Source: GCA-2718815 sp963578105 (GTDB taxonomy: Bacteria; Planctomycetota; Planctomycetia; Pirellulales; Pirellulaceae). From it: a DNA stretch of 64,000 nucleotides. Below the pieces are notes generated by a model that saw nothing but the letters and a program-made list of their open reading frames with translations, made no database searches and was not told where the DNA came from. Below are positions 27,834 through 36,760 of this stretch, in pieces. Position numbers and translations under genes: made by a program. Every line of letters begins with the position of its first letter. The first letter of the stretch is position 1. The stretch lies in the NCBI GenBank assembly GCA_963578105.1, contig CAUZBP010000007.1, forward strand, positions 40,604-104,603, read 5' to 3'.

Positions 27834-28173
27834 TAAATTCTTTTCTTGTCGTTTTCTTTTGCACAAGCCTGACATTGACACGCATTGAATAGTGTTTTAA
27901 AGTCTCGTGCGCTTGGTAGTCGTGTTAGAGGAGTGCTTGCTGTTGGACTCCGAAGTTAGACCTGATTTCCAGTTTCTCTGCCGGGAAACTGGACAACAAG
28001 GAATGACAGGCTAGCAATGACACCCCCAAGACAATGGACTCATGTAAGCCGAACTTGCAACGATTACTTGCCGTGAGCTACACATCCCCCAACCCTTTGT
28101 GTTGCAAGGCTGCCCGCTGTTACCCGCCTTCGCTTTTCCAATAACACAACACCTTCTGATCGGCTCATTAAGA
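27834..28173. other. Region after mdh with one strong hairpin
   Basis: No gene. A perfect 8-bp stem, CCAGTTTC (27969–27976) with GAAACTGG (27985–27992), closes an 8-base loop about 135 bases after the mdh stop. No T-tract follows, so it is not a standard terminator; it may be a 3'-end processing or attenuation structure. The frame of the next gene is open from 28099, but I prefer the ATG at 28174. Confidence 0.45.
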
Positions 28174-28956
28174 ATGAATCGCCTTCAAAACTGCGCTCCT
28201 GTTCACGAATTAATTCCCGAACCGCAATTAGAAGTCGAACAAGGGCGAGTTCATTCAAGCCAGTGCCCGGGGGTTTCACACTCGCTGTTTGCTCCGCTTC
28301 ACTATGAACCCAATTACGCCTATCCCCTGATCGTCTGGTTGCATGGCCCGGGTGACAACGAGGGTCAATTGTCGCGCGTCATGCCGTTGATCAGCATGAG
28401 AAACTATGTCGCCGTGGCCCCGCGCGGCACCTTTCAGAAAAAAGTCCCGGAAAGTCACCAATCGACGTATCACTGGAGTGAGGATCCGCACCATATTCAG
28501 CAGGCGGAAGAACGAATCTTTGACTGCATCGAAATCGCACAGCAAAAATATCACATCGAAAAAGTTCGTGTCTTTTTAGCTGGATTCCGGGAAGGCGGAA
28601 CCATGTCGTTTCGCTTGGGACTAAAGCATCCTGACCAATTTGCCGGGGTAATATCCATCGGTGGTCCGTTTCCGACAGGCCAAAACCCTCTGTTTAATCT
28701 CGATCAAGCGCGTCAATTACCATTACTGATTTCGCATGGAAGTGAAAGTGAATGTTACCCTGTCGATCGAGTCTGTTCCGACCTGAGACTCTTTCATTCC
28801 GGAGGCATGAAAGTAACGGTTCGGCAATATCCATGTGGTGACGAAATCACGACAAAGATGTTGTCTGATATTGACGCCTGGGTCATGGAATTGGTGACAG
28901 GCGTCCATCCGACTCCACACCAACAATCCTGTTTTCGCTTGAACGAGTTGAATTGA
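28174..28956 (+). CDS. Phospholipase/carboxylesterase-fold protein lacking the catalytic triad
   Basis: The 260-residue protein has the alpha/beta-hydrolase layout of the phospholipase/carboxylesterase family: PLIVWLHGPGDNEGQL (oxyanion strand and loop), YVAVAPRG, the nucleophile elbow VFLAGFREGGTMSFRLG, FAGVISIGGPFP, LLISHGSESECYP and QYPCGDEI. All three triad positions are changed. The elbow Ser is Arg139 (GFREGG instead of GFSxGG), the acid in the usual GxxDxxVP block is Ser192, and the His of the usual YPGGHEI is Asp223. The protein is therefore probably not a hydrolase and may bind a ligand or partner. No ribosome binding site decides between starts at 28174 and 28099. Confidence 0.75.
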   Translation: MNRLQNCAPVHELIPEPQLEVEQGRVHSSQCPGVSHSLFAPLHYEPNYAYPLIVWLHGPGDNEGQLSRVMPLISMRNYVAVAPRGTFQKKVPESHQSTYHWSEDPHHIQQAEERIFDCIEIAQQKYHIEKVRVFLAGFREGGTMSFRLGLKHPDQFAGVISIGGPFPTGQNPLFNLDQARQLPLLISHGSESECYPVDRVCSDLRLFHSGGMKVTVRQYPCGDEITTKMLSDIDAWVMELVTGVHPTPHQQSCFRLNELN

Positions 28957-29507
28957 CGCCCATCCAGCTTTTCTTGCCGGGCCTGTCCATTTCTTCTTTT
29001 CGCACGAACCAGTTCGGCCACTCCTACAGCCAGACAAAGTGCTAGCCGCCATGATCTCCTGGCAGCTATGCACCCAGTGATGCGCAACGGGAAAAGTCCT
29101 TGATTTCTCACGCCGACGACAACCGCACGCACGACCCCGAAAACTAGAATCCAGTACGAAACCAAGCATCCTTGGCAGCTATCCCAGGCAGCAACGTCGT
29201 GGCAGCACACCTTGGAATCGGGGACAATGTATCGTTCTCTGCTGCAAAACTACATTGACACTGTGGGGTGGTTGATGTAGTTATTCTCCGCTTTTCTTTC
29301 TAGGCGCTGCGGTCGCCCCTTGAACAGGGACAGTCGTACGATCGAACGAAAGTGCTGGAGACTGTCTTGCCGTTGTCCCGAGTCAAATTCAAGCTCATCC
29401 TGAACGTGCTGTACTGGTCAACCCCAACCTGTACCGATCCACCAGGAGCAGGCCAATGTTATCTCGGTCTCGAAACCCTTGGTTAACAGTTCGACAGGAA
29501 TCTGTGG
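28957..29507. other. Upstream region of the flagellar operon
   Basis: I see no gene; the open frames on the minus strand here are low-complexity shadows without ribosome binding sites. It should contain the fliF promoter. The only element I can point to is a sigma-54-like GG-N10-GC match, listed separately. fliF itself lacks a strong ribosome binding site. Confidence 0.5.
29356..29371 (+). promoter_or_regulatory. Possible sigma-54 promoter ahead of fliF
   Basis: CTGGAGACTGTCTTGC keeps TGG at −24 and TTGC at −12 with exactly ten bases between GG and GC, though the middle CACG of the consensus is lost. It lies about 137 bases before fliF. Such matches occur by chance. Confidence 0.25.
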
Positions 29508-31196
29508 ATGGACATCTTAAATAAAAGCTATGCACAACTCGTCGAGCTATTCAGTTCGATGTCCGGTGGGGCCCGTTTGATCACCGGACTCCTGATGGTC
29601 TTTGTCATCATTACTCTGACGTATTCCGTAACTCACGAAGTCTCCGGTCCCGATGCGTACCTGTTTGGCGCAAATCCTCTCACTGACAGAGAGGTTACAG
29701 CGGCGTCCGTGGCTTTCTCCAAGATGGGATTGAATGACTGGGACACTACGGGAAACCGAATTCGAGTCCCCCGGAGTCAAAGATACACCTATCTCGCCGC
29801 TCTCGCCGACAATGACTCCCTGCCAAACTTTCCATTCAGTGCGCTCAGCAAGCTCTCAAAAAACAGTAGTATCTGGTCATCGGAAAATCAGCGACAAGAC
29901 AACCTTAAGATCGCTAATGAAATCGAGCTCTCCTTAATGATCCGAAAAATGAGTGGCATTGATAATGCCGTAGTGAAATACAAGGAGACGAGAGAAGGAA
30001 CATTCTCAAAACGCGATCGAAAAGTGACGGGAGTGGTGTCCGTCTGGCCCACCCCCGGTATAGAACTTACCGATAAACGGGTCGCAAGCATCCAAAATAC
30101 TGTGGCTGCTGCCGTGGCCAGCAAGCCCGAGTTGGTAAAAGTCGTCGATATGGTATCCGGGGAAACATGCTCGGACAATCTGAGTGATTCTGGCGCTGGC
30201 TCAAATAAGTATCAACGCTCCCGAAGGTTGTGGGAAAACTTTTTTTCCGACAAGGTGCGTGCCGCGTTGAGTTATATTCCAGACGCCAGTGTTGTCGTCA
30301 ACGTGAATTTTGACGAAAAGCTGAGAGAGAGAAGAACAGCGAAGGTTGTCAATTCTGAAAGCAGCTTCGCGGCAGCCATACCAACGAGCGGCCAGTCAAC
30401 ATTCAGTCCGAATCCACCTGACGATCCTAATGTTCGATCTCGGTTGCCGACCAGGGGGAACTCCTCTGCGGAGCTTAGCCACAAAACACACATTCAGAAT
30501 ATCAGCGAAAGCGAAACCACTACCAAAACTCCGTCTCGGGACATTGTTGAAACCACCAAAGCGGATTTGATTCCCACGACCGTAACCGTGGCAATCGGGA
30601 TCCCCAAGAGCTATTACCGGAATCTCTGGCAAAAAGAGAATCCACTCCAAGAAGGCCACAAGTCAACGCTTCGGACAACTGAACAAATGGCAACTTTCGA
30701 GGAGAGCATCAACCATGACATCCGCCGCTTAGTCACCAATTCCGTCCCGACGATCCAATCAACAACCAATCCGAGTGATGCAATCACCGTGGTTTCCTTC
30801 GAAAACACATGGGTGCCACCCGTGACCGAACCCCCTGCGACAGCACGTGTTGTCAACTGGCTTAATCAAAACTGGAGCACATTAGGGATGATGGGCATTG
30901 GTGTTTTCAGCTTGCTGATACTGCGTAGCATGATTCGCTCCATCCCGCCTGTTGCGACCAGTCCGGTTGTTGCTTTAGAAGAAACCATCTCGTCCTCGAA
31001 CTCATTGTCTACCAGTCCTCCTGAGACCGAGGGAGCGGACAATGACTCCGGAAATCCCGACTCCGGAAATCCCGAACTATTTTTGCACCGTAGGGCCACG
31101 ACTTCGACCATACGCAACGAACTGGCTGAGGTCGTTCGGGACGATCCCGAAGCTGCCGCCAAAGTACTTAGCACCTGGATTGGAAATGCCGAGTAA
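29508..31196 (+). CDS. fliF: Flagellar MS-ring protein FliF
   Basis: The protein has 562 residues. The N-terminal helix (LITGLLMVFVIITLTYSV) is followed by the YscJ/FliF ring-building domain (DREVTAASVAFSKMGLND … GIDNAVVKYKETREG … VTGVVSVWPTPGIELTDKR) and a second periplasmic region (YIPDASVVVNVNFDEKL). The C-terminal helix is LGMMGIGVFSLLILRSMI, and the extreme C-terminus RNELAEVVRDDPEAAAKVLSTW is the FliG-binding end. FliF is the first-assembled platform of the basal body. The ring domain diverges from enterobacterial FliF but the order is complete. fliG starts three bases after the stop. Confidence 0.92.
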   Translation: MDILNKSYAQLVELFSSMSGGARLITGLLMVFVIITLTYSVTHEVSGPDAYLFGANPLTDREVTAASVAFSKMGLNDWDTTGNRIRVPRSQRYTYLAALADNDSLPNFPFSALSKLSKNSSIWSSENQRQDNLKIANEIELSLMIRKMSGIDNAVVKYKETREGTFSKRDRKVTGVVSVWPTPGIELTDKRVASIQNTVAAAVASKPELVKVVDMVSGETCSDNLSDSGAGSNKYQRSRRLWENFFSDKVRAALSYIPDASVVVNVNFDEKLRERRTAKVVNSESSFAAAIPTSGQSTFSPNPPDDPNVRSRLPTRGNSSAELSHKTHIQNISESETTTKTPSRDIVETTKADLIPTTVTVAIGIPKSYYRNLWQKENPLQEGHKSTLRTTEQMATFEESINHDIRRLVTNSVPTIQSTTNPSDAITVVSFENTWVPPVTEPPATARVVNWLNQNWSTLGMMGIGVFSLLILRSMIRSIPPVATSPVVALEETISSSNSLSTSPPETEGADNDSGNPDSGNPELFLHRRATTSTIRNELAEVVRDDPEAAAKVLSTWIGNAE

Positions 31197-31199
31197 CCC

Positions 31200-32405
31200 A
31201 TGAACAGGCAGATGGAAAACCAACTTCGGAAAGCGGCCGTACTCATTACGAGTCTTGACCAGTCATCGTCCACATTTCTGCTGAGGGAAATGTCGGCTGA
31301 ACAAAGGCAACAAATATGCAAAATGGCCGAGCAACTGGGTGACGTGACTTCCGTTGAGCGCAATCACGTTGTCCGGGAATTCCTCGACAAAGGGACAGAA
31401 TCTGCACGCACGCCAACGGGTGTCGAACTGGACCGTTCGCTGCTTGCGAAAATTTGCGAAACGTCCCCCGAGCCGAAAATCGAATCCAACGAAGAACCAG
31501 GTGTTGTTCCAACGAAACAGTCCAAAGTATTTCAATCTCTTCAACAATTTGGCGGACAAGAACTGGCAGTTCTTCTGGCTCGAGAACATCCACAGACCGT
31601 GGCGATCGTGATTTCAAATTTGGCTCCGGAGACGGCCGCCGCCGCCATGGCAGGGTTCCCACCGAGACTACAAGTCGAAGTGGCACAACGACTCATAGAT
31701 ATCGATCTTGAATCGGCGAACCTCGACGTCCTTCGTGATCTGGAAAACGAATTGCAAACCGTGTTGGAAGGAAAGCTGAAATCGAATGAGCGTCTGACGG
31801 CAGGGATCGAATCACTCCACGCGATTCTCGACGCCGCCAGCGAGGAGAGTCGTGCGCAACTTCTTTCCAATCTCTCAGCCCACGACCAGCAGCTCGCCCA
31901 ATCCCTTGGCTACGAGTTCTGCGCGGCCCCGAAAGAAAAATCGTCTCTTTCTCATTCATCAACTGGCTTCAAACAACAAGTGTCACGAGTCGACGACCCC
32001 ACGCCACCTCCTCTTACCTCAAATCGGTTGATTGTCGAAAAGAACATCTGCCGCCCGGCAGAACCCGTTTGCACTTCGCAAGTATTGTTCGCAACTCTGA
32101 ACCAGCTCGATGACCGATCTTTACAAACTCTGCTGGAAGCGATCGACCCGGCGGTGGTGCGACTGGCCCTGCTGGATGCAGATCGGGCCTTCACACAACG
32201 GGTGCTCCAACACCTCCCAGTGCGTGAGGCCCAGTTATTTTCTCAGGAGCTGACACAACTCGGCCCCACCCGACTAAGCGATGTGGATGCCGCACAACGG
32301 TTCATTTCCACAACAGCAAGTCAAATGGCCTCGGATGACAGGATACACCTGCCCCTGCGCGCCAATCAAAAATACGTATTGACGGCAAGTTCTGCGACTG
32401 GATGA
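31200..32405 (+). CDS. fliG: Flagellar motor switch protein FliG
   Basis: The 401-residue protein has a FliF-binding N-domain (LRKAAVLITSLDQSSSTFLLREM), a linker, the middle domain with the family signature AREHPQTVAIVISNLAPE (FliG EHPQT motif), and the C-terminal torque domain (QVLFATLNQLDDRSLQTLLEAI … VREAQLFSQELTQLGPTRLSDVDAAQRFIS). A flexible stretch of about 60 residues separates the middle and C-terminal domains. FliG couples the MS-ring to the C-ring and contacts the stator. FliM and FliN, its usual C-ring partners, are not in the window. Confidence 0.93.
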   Translation: MNRQMENQLRKAAVLITSLDQSSSTFLLREMSAEQRQQICKMAEQLGDVTSVERNHVVREFLDKGTESARTPTGVELDRSLLAKICETSPEPKIESNEEPGVVPTKQSKVFQSLQQFGGQELAVLLAREHPQTVAIVISNLAPETAAAAMAGFPPRLQVEVAQRLIDIDLESANLDVLRDLENELQTVLEGKLKSNERLTAGIESLHAILDAASEESRAQLLSNLSAHDQQLAQSLGYEFCAAPKEKSSLSHSSTGFKQQVSRVDDPTPPPLTSNRLIVEKNICRPAEPVCTSQVLFATLNQLDDRSLQTLLEAIDPAVVRLALLDADRAFTQRVLQHLPVREAQLFSQELTQLGPTRLSDVDAAQRFISTTASQMASDDRIHLPLRANQKYVLTASSATG

Positions 32406-32747
32406 CCGGTTCAACAGGTGCTTGCCATGGAAAACCTTTGTCAACAGTGAGCGATCGGAAATCCACAGATGCCTAAACCGGTGCCATTCCTCAACCACAC
32501 CATGAGGAACTCCGACTGCCGAACACAGGGTTTTGGTGGCTGATTACAAACTGTTAGCACCGCACGGACCTGATACGACCTGTACTCTTCACCACCTTTG
32601 CTTACACACCTGCCACTCCAGATAACCATTACCATCATGATTGTTGCCGAATTCAACTCCAACGTCTGGCTCAAATTCTTCCGCTGCAAGTGACGGTTTT
32701 GAAACTCGGCCGGTCTACCTTTCCACGACACGAAGACGAGCACCATC
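32406..32747. other. Gap between fliG and fliH
   Basis: A break of 342 bases in an otherwise tight operon. No open frame with a ribosome binding site, and no clear hairpin or promoter. The minus-strand frame over this gap continues antisense into fliH and is a shadow. Confidence 0.5.
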
Positions 32748-33419
32748 ATGACGACCATTATCAAAGCGGGAGAATCCAGCACCACTGTTTCAGTAGCACA
32801 AGCGGCTGCTTTCGAGCTGGATGACATGTCACAGGTGGCCGACGATTACCTACAGGAAGCCCGTCGGAAGGCCCATCAGATTTTGGCCGAAGCAAACCAA
32901 CAAGCTAATCAAATTCGCCAACAAGCCGAACAGCAAGGACGACATGCAGCCGTGGAAGCCATTGCAGACCTGGTTCAGAACAAAGTCTCACGACAAATAC
33001 AGACCACCCTGCCAGCCCTTCAAAAAGTAGTGAACGAAATCCGGTACACCAAGGACAAGTGGCTCAGTCAATGGGAACGAGAAGCGGTGCGACTCGCCAC
33101 GGCCATTGCAGCCCGCGTGATTCGACGTGAACTCTCACAGGCTCCCGACATCACACTCGATTTAGTTTCCGAGTCTCTTCGCCTAGTCAGCACCAGCGGC
33201 ACACTCAAGATCTTACTGAATCCGGAAGACCACGCCACACTGCTCGGAGAAGTAGAAACAATCGCCAAAGAACTTCGAGAGTTGGCACCGACTCAAATAC
33301 TGGCACACAGCAGTATCAGTCCAGGGGGCTGCCGTGTGGAAACCGACAATGGAGCGATCGATCAACAAATAGAAATTCAACTTCAACGGATTGAGGAAGA
33401 GTTAAACAATTCCCGATGA
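32748..33419 (+). CDS. fliH: Flagellar export ATPase regulator FliH
   Basis: The 223-residue protein begins with a short segment containing FELDD, then a long Ala/Gln/Glu-rich coiled coil (EARRKAHQILAEANQQANQIRQQAEQQ) resembling the F-ATPase b-subunit stalk. The FliH/YscL C-terminal domain ends GGCRVETDNGAIDQQIEIQLQ. FliH dimers bind FliI and hold the ATPase near the export gate. fliI follows 16 bases downstream. Confidence 0.92.
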   Translation: MTTIIKAGESSTTVSVAQAAAFELDDMSQVADDYLQEARRKAHQILAEANQQANQIRQQAEQQGRHAAVEAIADLVQNKVSRQIQTTLPALQKVVNEIRYTKDKWLSQWEREAVRLATAIAARVIRRELSQAPDITLDLVSESLRLVSTSGTLKILLNPEDHATLLGEVETIAKELRELAPTQILAHSSISPGGCRVETDNGAIDQQIEIQLQRIEEELNNSR

Positions 33420-33435
33420 GAGTATAGGTCCTAGA

Positions 33436-34794
33436 ATGCAAAAATTCACTCAACAGTTGGAACGAATCATTCCCACAGCAATGACGGGAACGGTAATAGG
33501 AACCGAAGGCACGACGGTCGCGATCGCCGATTTTCCAGTCCCTGTTGGAGCAGTCGTCCAATTGGAAACACACTCTGGCTGCACCATTCCGGGTGAAGTC
33601 ATCGGGTTTCAGGATCATTTAACGCTGGTGTATCCTTTTCAAACCGTCTCTGGAATCCGACGCGGCGCCGAAGCACGTTTGTCGAGCACGTCCTCGGTCC
33701 TTCGGGTGGGTCCCGCACTGCTGGGAAGGGTTGTCAATTCCCGCGGAGCTTGCATCGACGGGCTGCCCACTCCCTCGTTGCCGGACAGGGTGCCTCGTGA
33801 ACAGAAGGCCCCGCCAGCTCTTGAACGGCCCCTGATTCGGAAACCTTTGGGAACCGGAATTCGAGCAATTGACGGACTCCTTACGTGCGGCCGGGGCCAG
33901 CGATTGGGGATTTTCTCCGGGGCCGGTGTAGGAAAGAGCGTACTCTTAGGCACGATGGCCCAACAAACCACTGCCGACATCAATGTCATCGCTCTGATTG
34001 GAGAACGCGGCCGTGAAGTTTCTGAATTCATTCAACAGGACCTGGGGCCCACCGGCATGAAAAAAAGTGTCCTCGTTGTAGCCACGAGTGACGAGCCTGC
34101 TATCCTTCGTATCCATGCAGCTCACACAGCCACAGCGATTGCTGAGTATTTCCGAGATCACGGAAAAAACGTTCTACTGCTGATGGACTCGCTCAGCCGC
34201 TACGCTCTGGCACAACGCGAAATTGGACTTGCTGCAGGAGAACCGCCCACCACAAAGGGGTTTCCTCCGAGTGTATTTTCCAGCCTACCCCGACTCGTTG
34301 AGCGAGCAGGAACCAACGACCGTGGAAGCATTACTGCATTTTATACCGTGCTGGTCGAGGGTGATGATCTGGAGGAACCAATCAGTGATACAACACGAGG
34401 CATACTGGACGGCCATATCGTACTATCTCGCTCTTTGGCAGCACGCGGCCATTACCCCTCAATCGACGTGCTTCAAAGCCTCAGCCGGTTGATGGATCAA
34501 ATTGTTCCTCAATCGCAGTTGGTCGCTGCGCAATCGATCCGCGCGTTGCTGGCTGCCTATCAGGACCACGAAGACATGATCTCCATTGGAGCTTATCGCA
34601 GCGGTAGCAACCGCCAGGTAGACATGGCAATCATACTTCGGGACGAAATCAATCGCTATCTCAGGCAGGACGTTGCAGACGCGTGTACCATGACGGACGC
34701 TCGTGAAGCCCTTGTCCGACTTGCGGAACAATGCGCAGCGACGTCAGTAACAGCGGTGGCGAACTCGGACGCCTCCACTGCCACGCTTTCTTGA
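33436..34794 (+). CDS. fliI: Flagellum-specific ATPase FliI
   Basis: The protein has 452 residues. An N-terminal beta domain leads to the F1-type catalytic core with Walker A FSGAGVGKS (about residues 159–167), the block IGERGREVSEFI, Walker B LLMDSLSRYALAQRE, GEPPTTKGFPPSVFSSLPRL and a C-terminal helical part. FliI hydrolyses ATP to help unload export substrates from chaperones at the gate. GGTCC rather than a strong SD lies ahead of the ATG. Confidence 0.96.
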   Translation: MQKFTQQLERIIPTAMTGTVIGTEGTTVAIADFPVPVGAVVQLETHSGCTIPGEVIGFQDHLTLVYPFQTVSGIRRGAEARLSSTSSVLRVGPALLGRVVNSRGACIDGLPTPSLPDRVPREQKAPPALERPLIRKPLGTGIRAIDGLLTCGRGQRLGIFSGAGVGKSVLLGTMAQQTTADINVIALIGERGREVSEFIQQDLGPTGMKKSVLVVATSDEPAILRIHAAHTATAIAEYFRDHGKNVLLLMDSLSRYALAQREIGLAAGEPPTTKGFPPSVFSSLPRLVERAGTNDRGSITAFYTVLVEGDDLEEPISDTTRGILDGHIVLSRSLAARGHYPSIDVLQSLSRLMDQIVPQSQLVAAQSIRALLAAYQDHEDMISIGAYRSGSNRQVDMAIILRDEINRYLRQDVADACTMTDAREALVRLAEQCAATSVTAVANSDASTATLS

Positions 34795-34991
34795 ACAATA
34801 ATACATCGGAGCAACACTAGAAATTTCTTACACCAAATCGCTGTTTGAAAAGAGCGAACGCCGTTTCCCGCAAGGGAACGTTTCCACACTTCCGGTGATG
34901 GACGTTGTCAATTCCAAATACAGTAACTTCAGGACTGTGACCTTGGGTTGTAATATCTGTTCGGCCGTCAATTCCTGTTGATCGTTACACT

Positions 34992-35450
34992 ATGGCCACA
35001 TTTCGTTTTCGCCTCGAGTCTGCCCTCAAGATCCGTCAAGAAAAACGTGATGTGCGACAAGAAGAGTTATCACAGGCTTACGAAGCTGAAAATATTCTGG
35101 AGCACGAGAGGCAAAAACTCCAGCAACAACGGCTCAAATTAAAATTGCATGTTCAGCAACGACTTCAACCAGGTGCGGTTAACGTACAGGTCTTGTTAAC
35201 CGCCCAGCAGTACAACCTGTTACTTCAGTCGGAACAGCAGTCATTAGATTCGAGAGCACAACAACTACAGGAAGAGATTGAGAGGCGCCGGACCGCACTT
35301 CGGGAAGCGGACTCCGAAGTTCAAATGCTTGAGAAGCTTGAGCAGCGTCAAAGACTACAGCACCGGCGGCGGCAGGCAAAACGCGAGGTGCAAACGCTTG
35401 ATGACACGGCTATATCTCGTCAAAACAATTTGACCATGGATTCGCGATAA
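34992..35450 (+). CDS. fliJ: Flagellar export protein FliJ
   Basis: The 152-residue protein is almost entirely coiled coil: MATFRFRLESALKIRQEKRD at the N-terminus, then long Gln/Glu/Arg-rich heptads, with lengths and opening typical of FliJ. In other bacteria FliJ sits in the centre of the FliI hexamer and links it to FlhA. It lies 197 bases after fliI; sequence divergence is high in this family, so part of the evidence is position in the operon. Confidence 0.88.
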   Translation: MATFRFRLESALKIRQEKRDVRQEELSQAYEAENILEHERQKLQQQRLKLKLHVQQRLQPGAVNVQVLLTAQQYNLLLQSEQQSLDSRAQQLQEEIERRRTALREADSEVQMLEKLEQRQRLQHRRRQAKREVQTLDDTAISRQNNLTMDSR

Positions 35451-35479
35451 ACAAGCGGCAACTCAACTTGCGCTGGATT

Positions 35480-35532
35480 CCATCACGGTGGGTGTTGTAA
35501 CCGTGATGGTGATTCCCGTCATCGTCATCACG
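35480..35532 (+). promoter_or_regulatory. Two mutually exclusive stem-loops between fliJ and fliO
   Basis: Segment A (CCATCACGGT, 35480–35489) pairs perfectly with segment B (ACCGTGATGG, 35500–35509). B also pairs with segment C (TCATCGTCATCACG, 35519–35532), as an 11-bp stem including two G·U pairs. A:B and B:C cannot form together, which is the geometry of an attenuator or riboswitch expression platform. There is no T-tract after B:C. Role unknown. Confidence 0.4.
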
Positions 35533-35649
35533 TCCGTTTCACGTGACTACTCTCGCACCAAGAAACTGGTCAGGACCTTGACCATGATGCGCGTGACCAA
35601 GACCGGGCCCGTCCTCCTTTAAAAAAGTCGAAAAACCAGGAAGTGATAC

Positions 35650-35904
35650 GTGTTCCCTTTCCCAAGCTTCACCATTTCTGGCAGGCAAATCCCCACCGGA
35701 GATGCCCCTTTCGCCGATTTCCTTCACAGCAAGCAGTTGGCACTTCCACGGCGCCAAGCGCTGGCAAGCAATAGGGTCACTCCCGGAAGCTTCCGCAGAT
35801 TGGACTTGGAACAAGTCTGCAAATCCGCTAATGATCTTCTGGTGAGTATTGTGGAGCTAGCATACAACGGTTCACCTGGCGTCGGTGCCCGGCTCAGATC
35901 TTAG
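35650..35904 (+). CDS. Possible small protein between fliJ and fliO
   Basis: 84 residues from a GTG with GGAAG six bases upstream. The sequence (HSKQLALPRRQALASN, then VTPGSFRRLDLEQ, SANDLLVSIVELAYNG) shows no membrane helix or signal. The stretch TPGSFRRLDL is faintly like the L-x-P-G-S-x-x-x-L-D line of FliN/SpoA domains, and FliN is missing from this cluster, but the rest does not match and I do not assign it. It may be a remnant, a novel small protein, or a chance frame. fliO begins 40 bases later. Confidence 0.35.
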   Translation: MFPFPSFTISGRQIPTGDAPFADFLHSKQLALPRRQALASNRVTPGSFRRLDLEQVCKSANDLLVSIVELAYNGSPGVGARLRS

Positions 35905-35944
35905 TCATGCAGCAACAAGCCTGCATTGAGCGCAAGGATGGTAG

Positions 35945-36742
35945 ATGAATCTCACAGCCTCGTGCTTCGTCTGGGCATTCATGGCATCAGGCGGCATTTT
36001 ATCGCAGGAGAACAACCCAGCAGCCAATCACGGGGCTGGAATTCAACACTCAGCTGCCGAACAGATGCGCGTTCCAGACCCACACCACCTACCTTCGTCT
36101 AGGCCTGCCAAGGGCCGTTCAAATACTGCGTTTCACGACAAAACCCCGGACGACGGAACGCGGCGCGGCGCCCCGTTCAAGCAGCCCCAAATTCAAACAT
36201 CCAACCCAATCGGGGGACAGGCTGCTCAACGAGCCAATCACGAAAAACCAATTGTATTGTCGCCTCCCAAGGGTGACTCTCGGCAAAGACAACGGCGCGC
36301 GACGCCTCCTTCCTCCGTCCAGACCCTTCTTACCGTTTTGAGTAGTCTGGCGATTGTCCTGAGCTTATTTTTTCTCGTGATCTGGCTTTCGCGGCGTGGG
36401 GCTCCAAAGGGCCTGAGGAAACTCCCCCGGGATGTGATTGAAATTTTAGGACAGACCACGCTTACCCCACGCCAACCAATGCATTTAATTCGCTTTGGAA
36501 ACAAACTTCTGCTTGTTTTGACCACTCCAGATGGCGCCAAAACACTCACCGAGATCACCGATGCCGGGGAAGTCGAGCGAATTCGAGCAATGTGTGAGAA
36601 AGACAAGCCGGAGAGCATTTCATCGTCTTTTCGAGATGTCTTTTCCAAGCTGAGTAGCGACAAGATAACGTCAAGCTTCCTGGGACCTCGATCCGCAAGT
36701 GAATTGGATTTTCCAGACCGTGCCAATTCCACGGGTATCTAA
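35945..36742 (+). CDS. fliO: Flagellar biosynthesis protein FliO-like
   Basis: The 265-residue protein has an N-terminal signal-like segment, a Pro/Gln/Arg-rich low-complexity region of about 95 residues, one membrane helix (LLTVLSSLAIVLSLFFLVIWLS) and then the FliO cytoplasmic domain (VIEILGQTTLTPRQPMHLIRFGNKLLLV … EITD). That helix-plus-GQTxLxPRQ-x-LHLI pattern is characteristic of FliO. FliO assists FliP ring assembly. AAGGA precedes the ATG and fliP follows 18 bases after the stop. The long N-terminal extension is unusual compared with short enterobacterial FliO. Confidence 0.88.
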   Translation: MNLTASCFVWAFMASGGILSQENNPAANHGAGIQHSAAEQMRVPDPHHLPSSRPAKGRSNTAFHDKTPDDGTRRGAPFKQPQIQTSNPIGGQAAQRANHEKPIVLSPPKGDSRQRQRRATPPSSVQTLLTVLSSLAIVLSLFFLVIWLSRRGAPKGLRKLPRDVIEILGQTTLTPRQPMHLIRFGNKLLLVLTTPDGAKTLTEITDAGEVERIRAMCEKDKPESISSSFRDVFSKLSSDKITSSFLGPRSASELDFPDRANSTGI

Positions 36743-36760
36743 CTCACTGAGGCGTTAGAG

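Noticed and set aside
32441..32827. Minus-strand 128-codon frame in the fliG–fliH gap
   Set aside because: Continues antisense into fliH, has no ribosome binding site, and is Met/Val/Ser-rich low-quality sequence.
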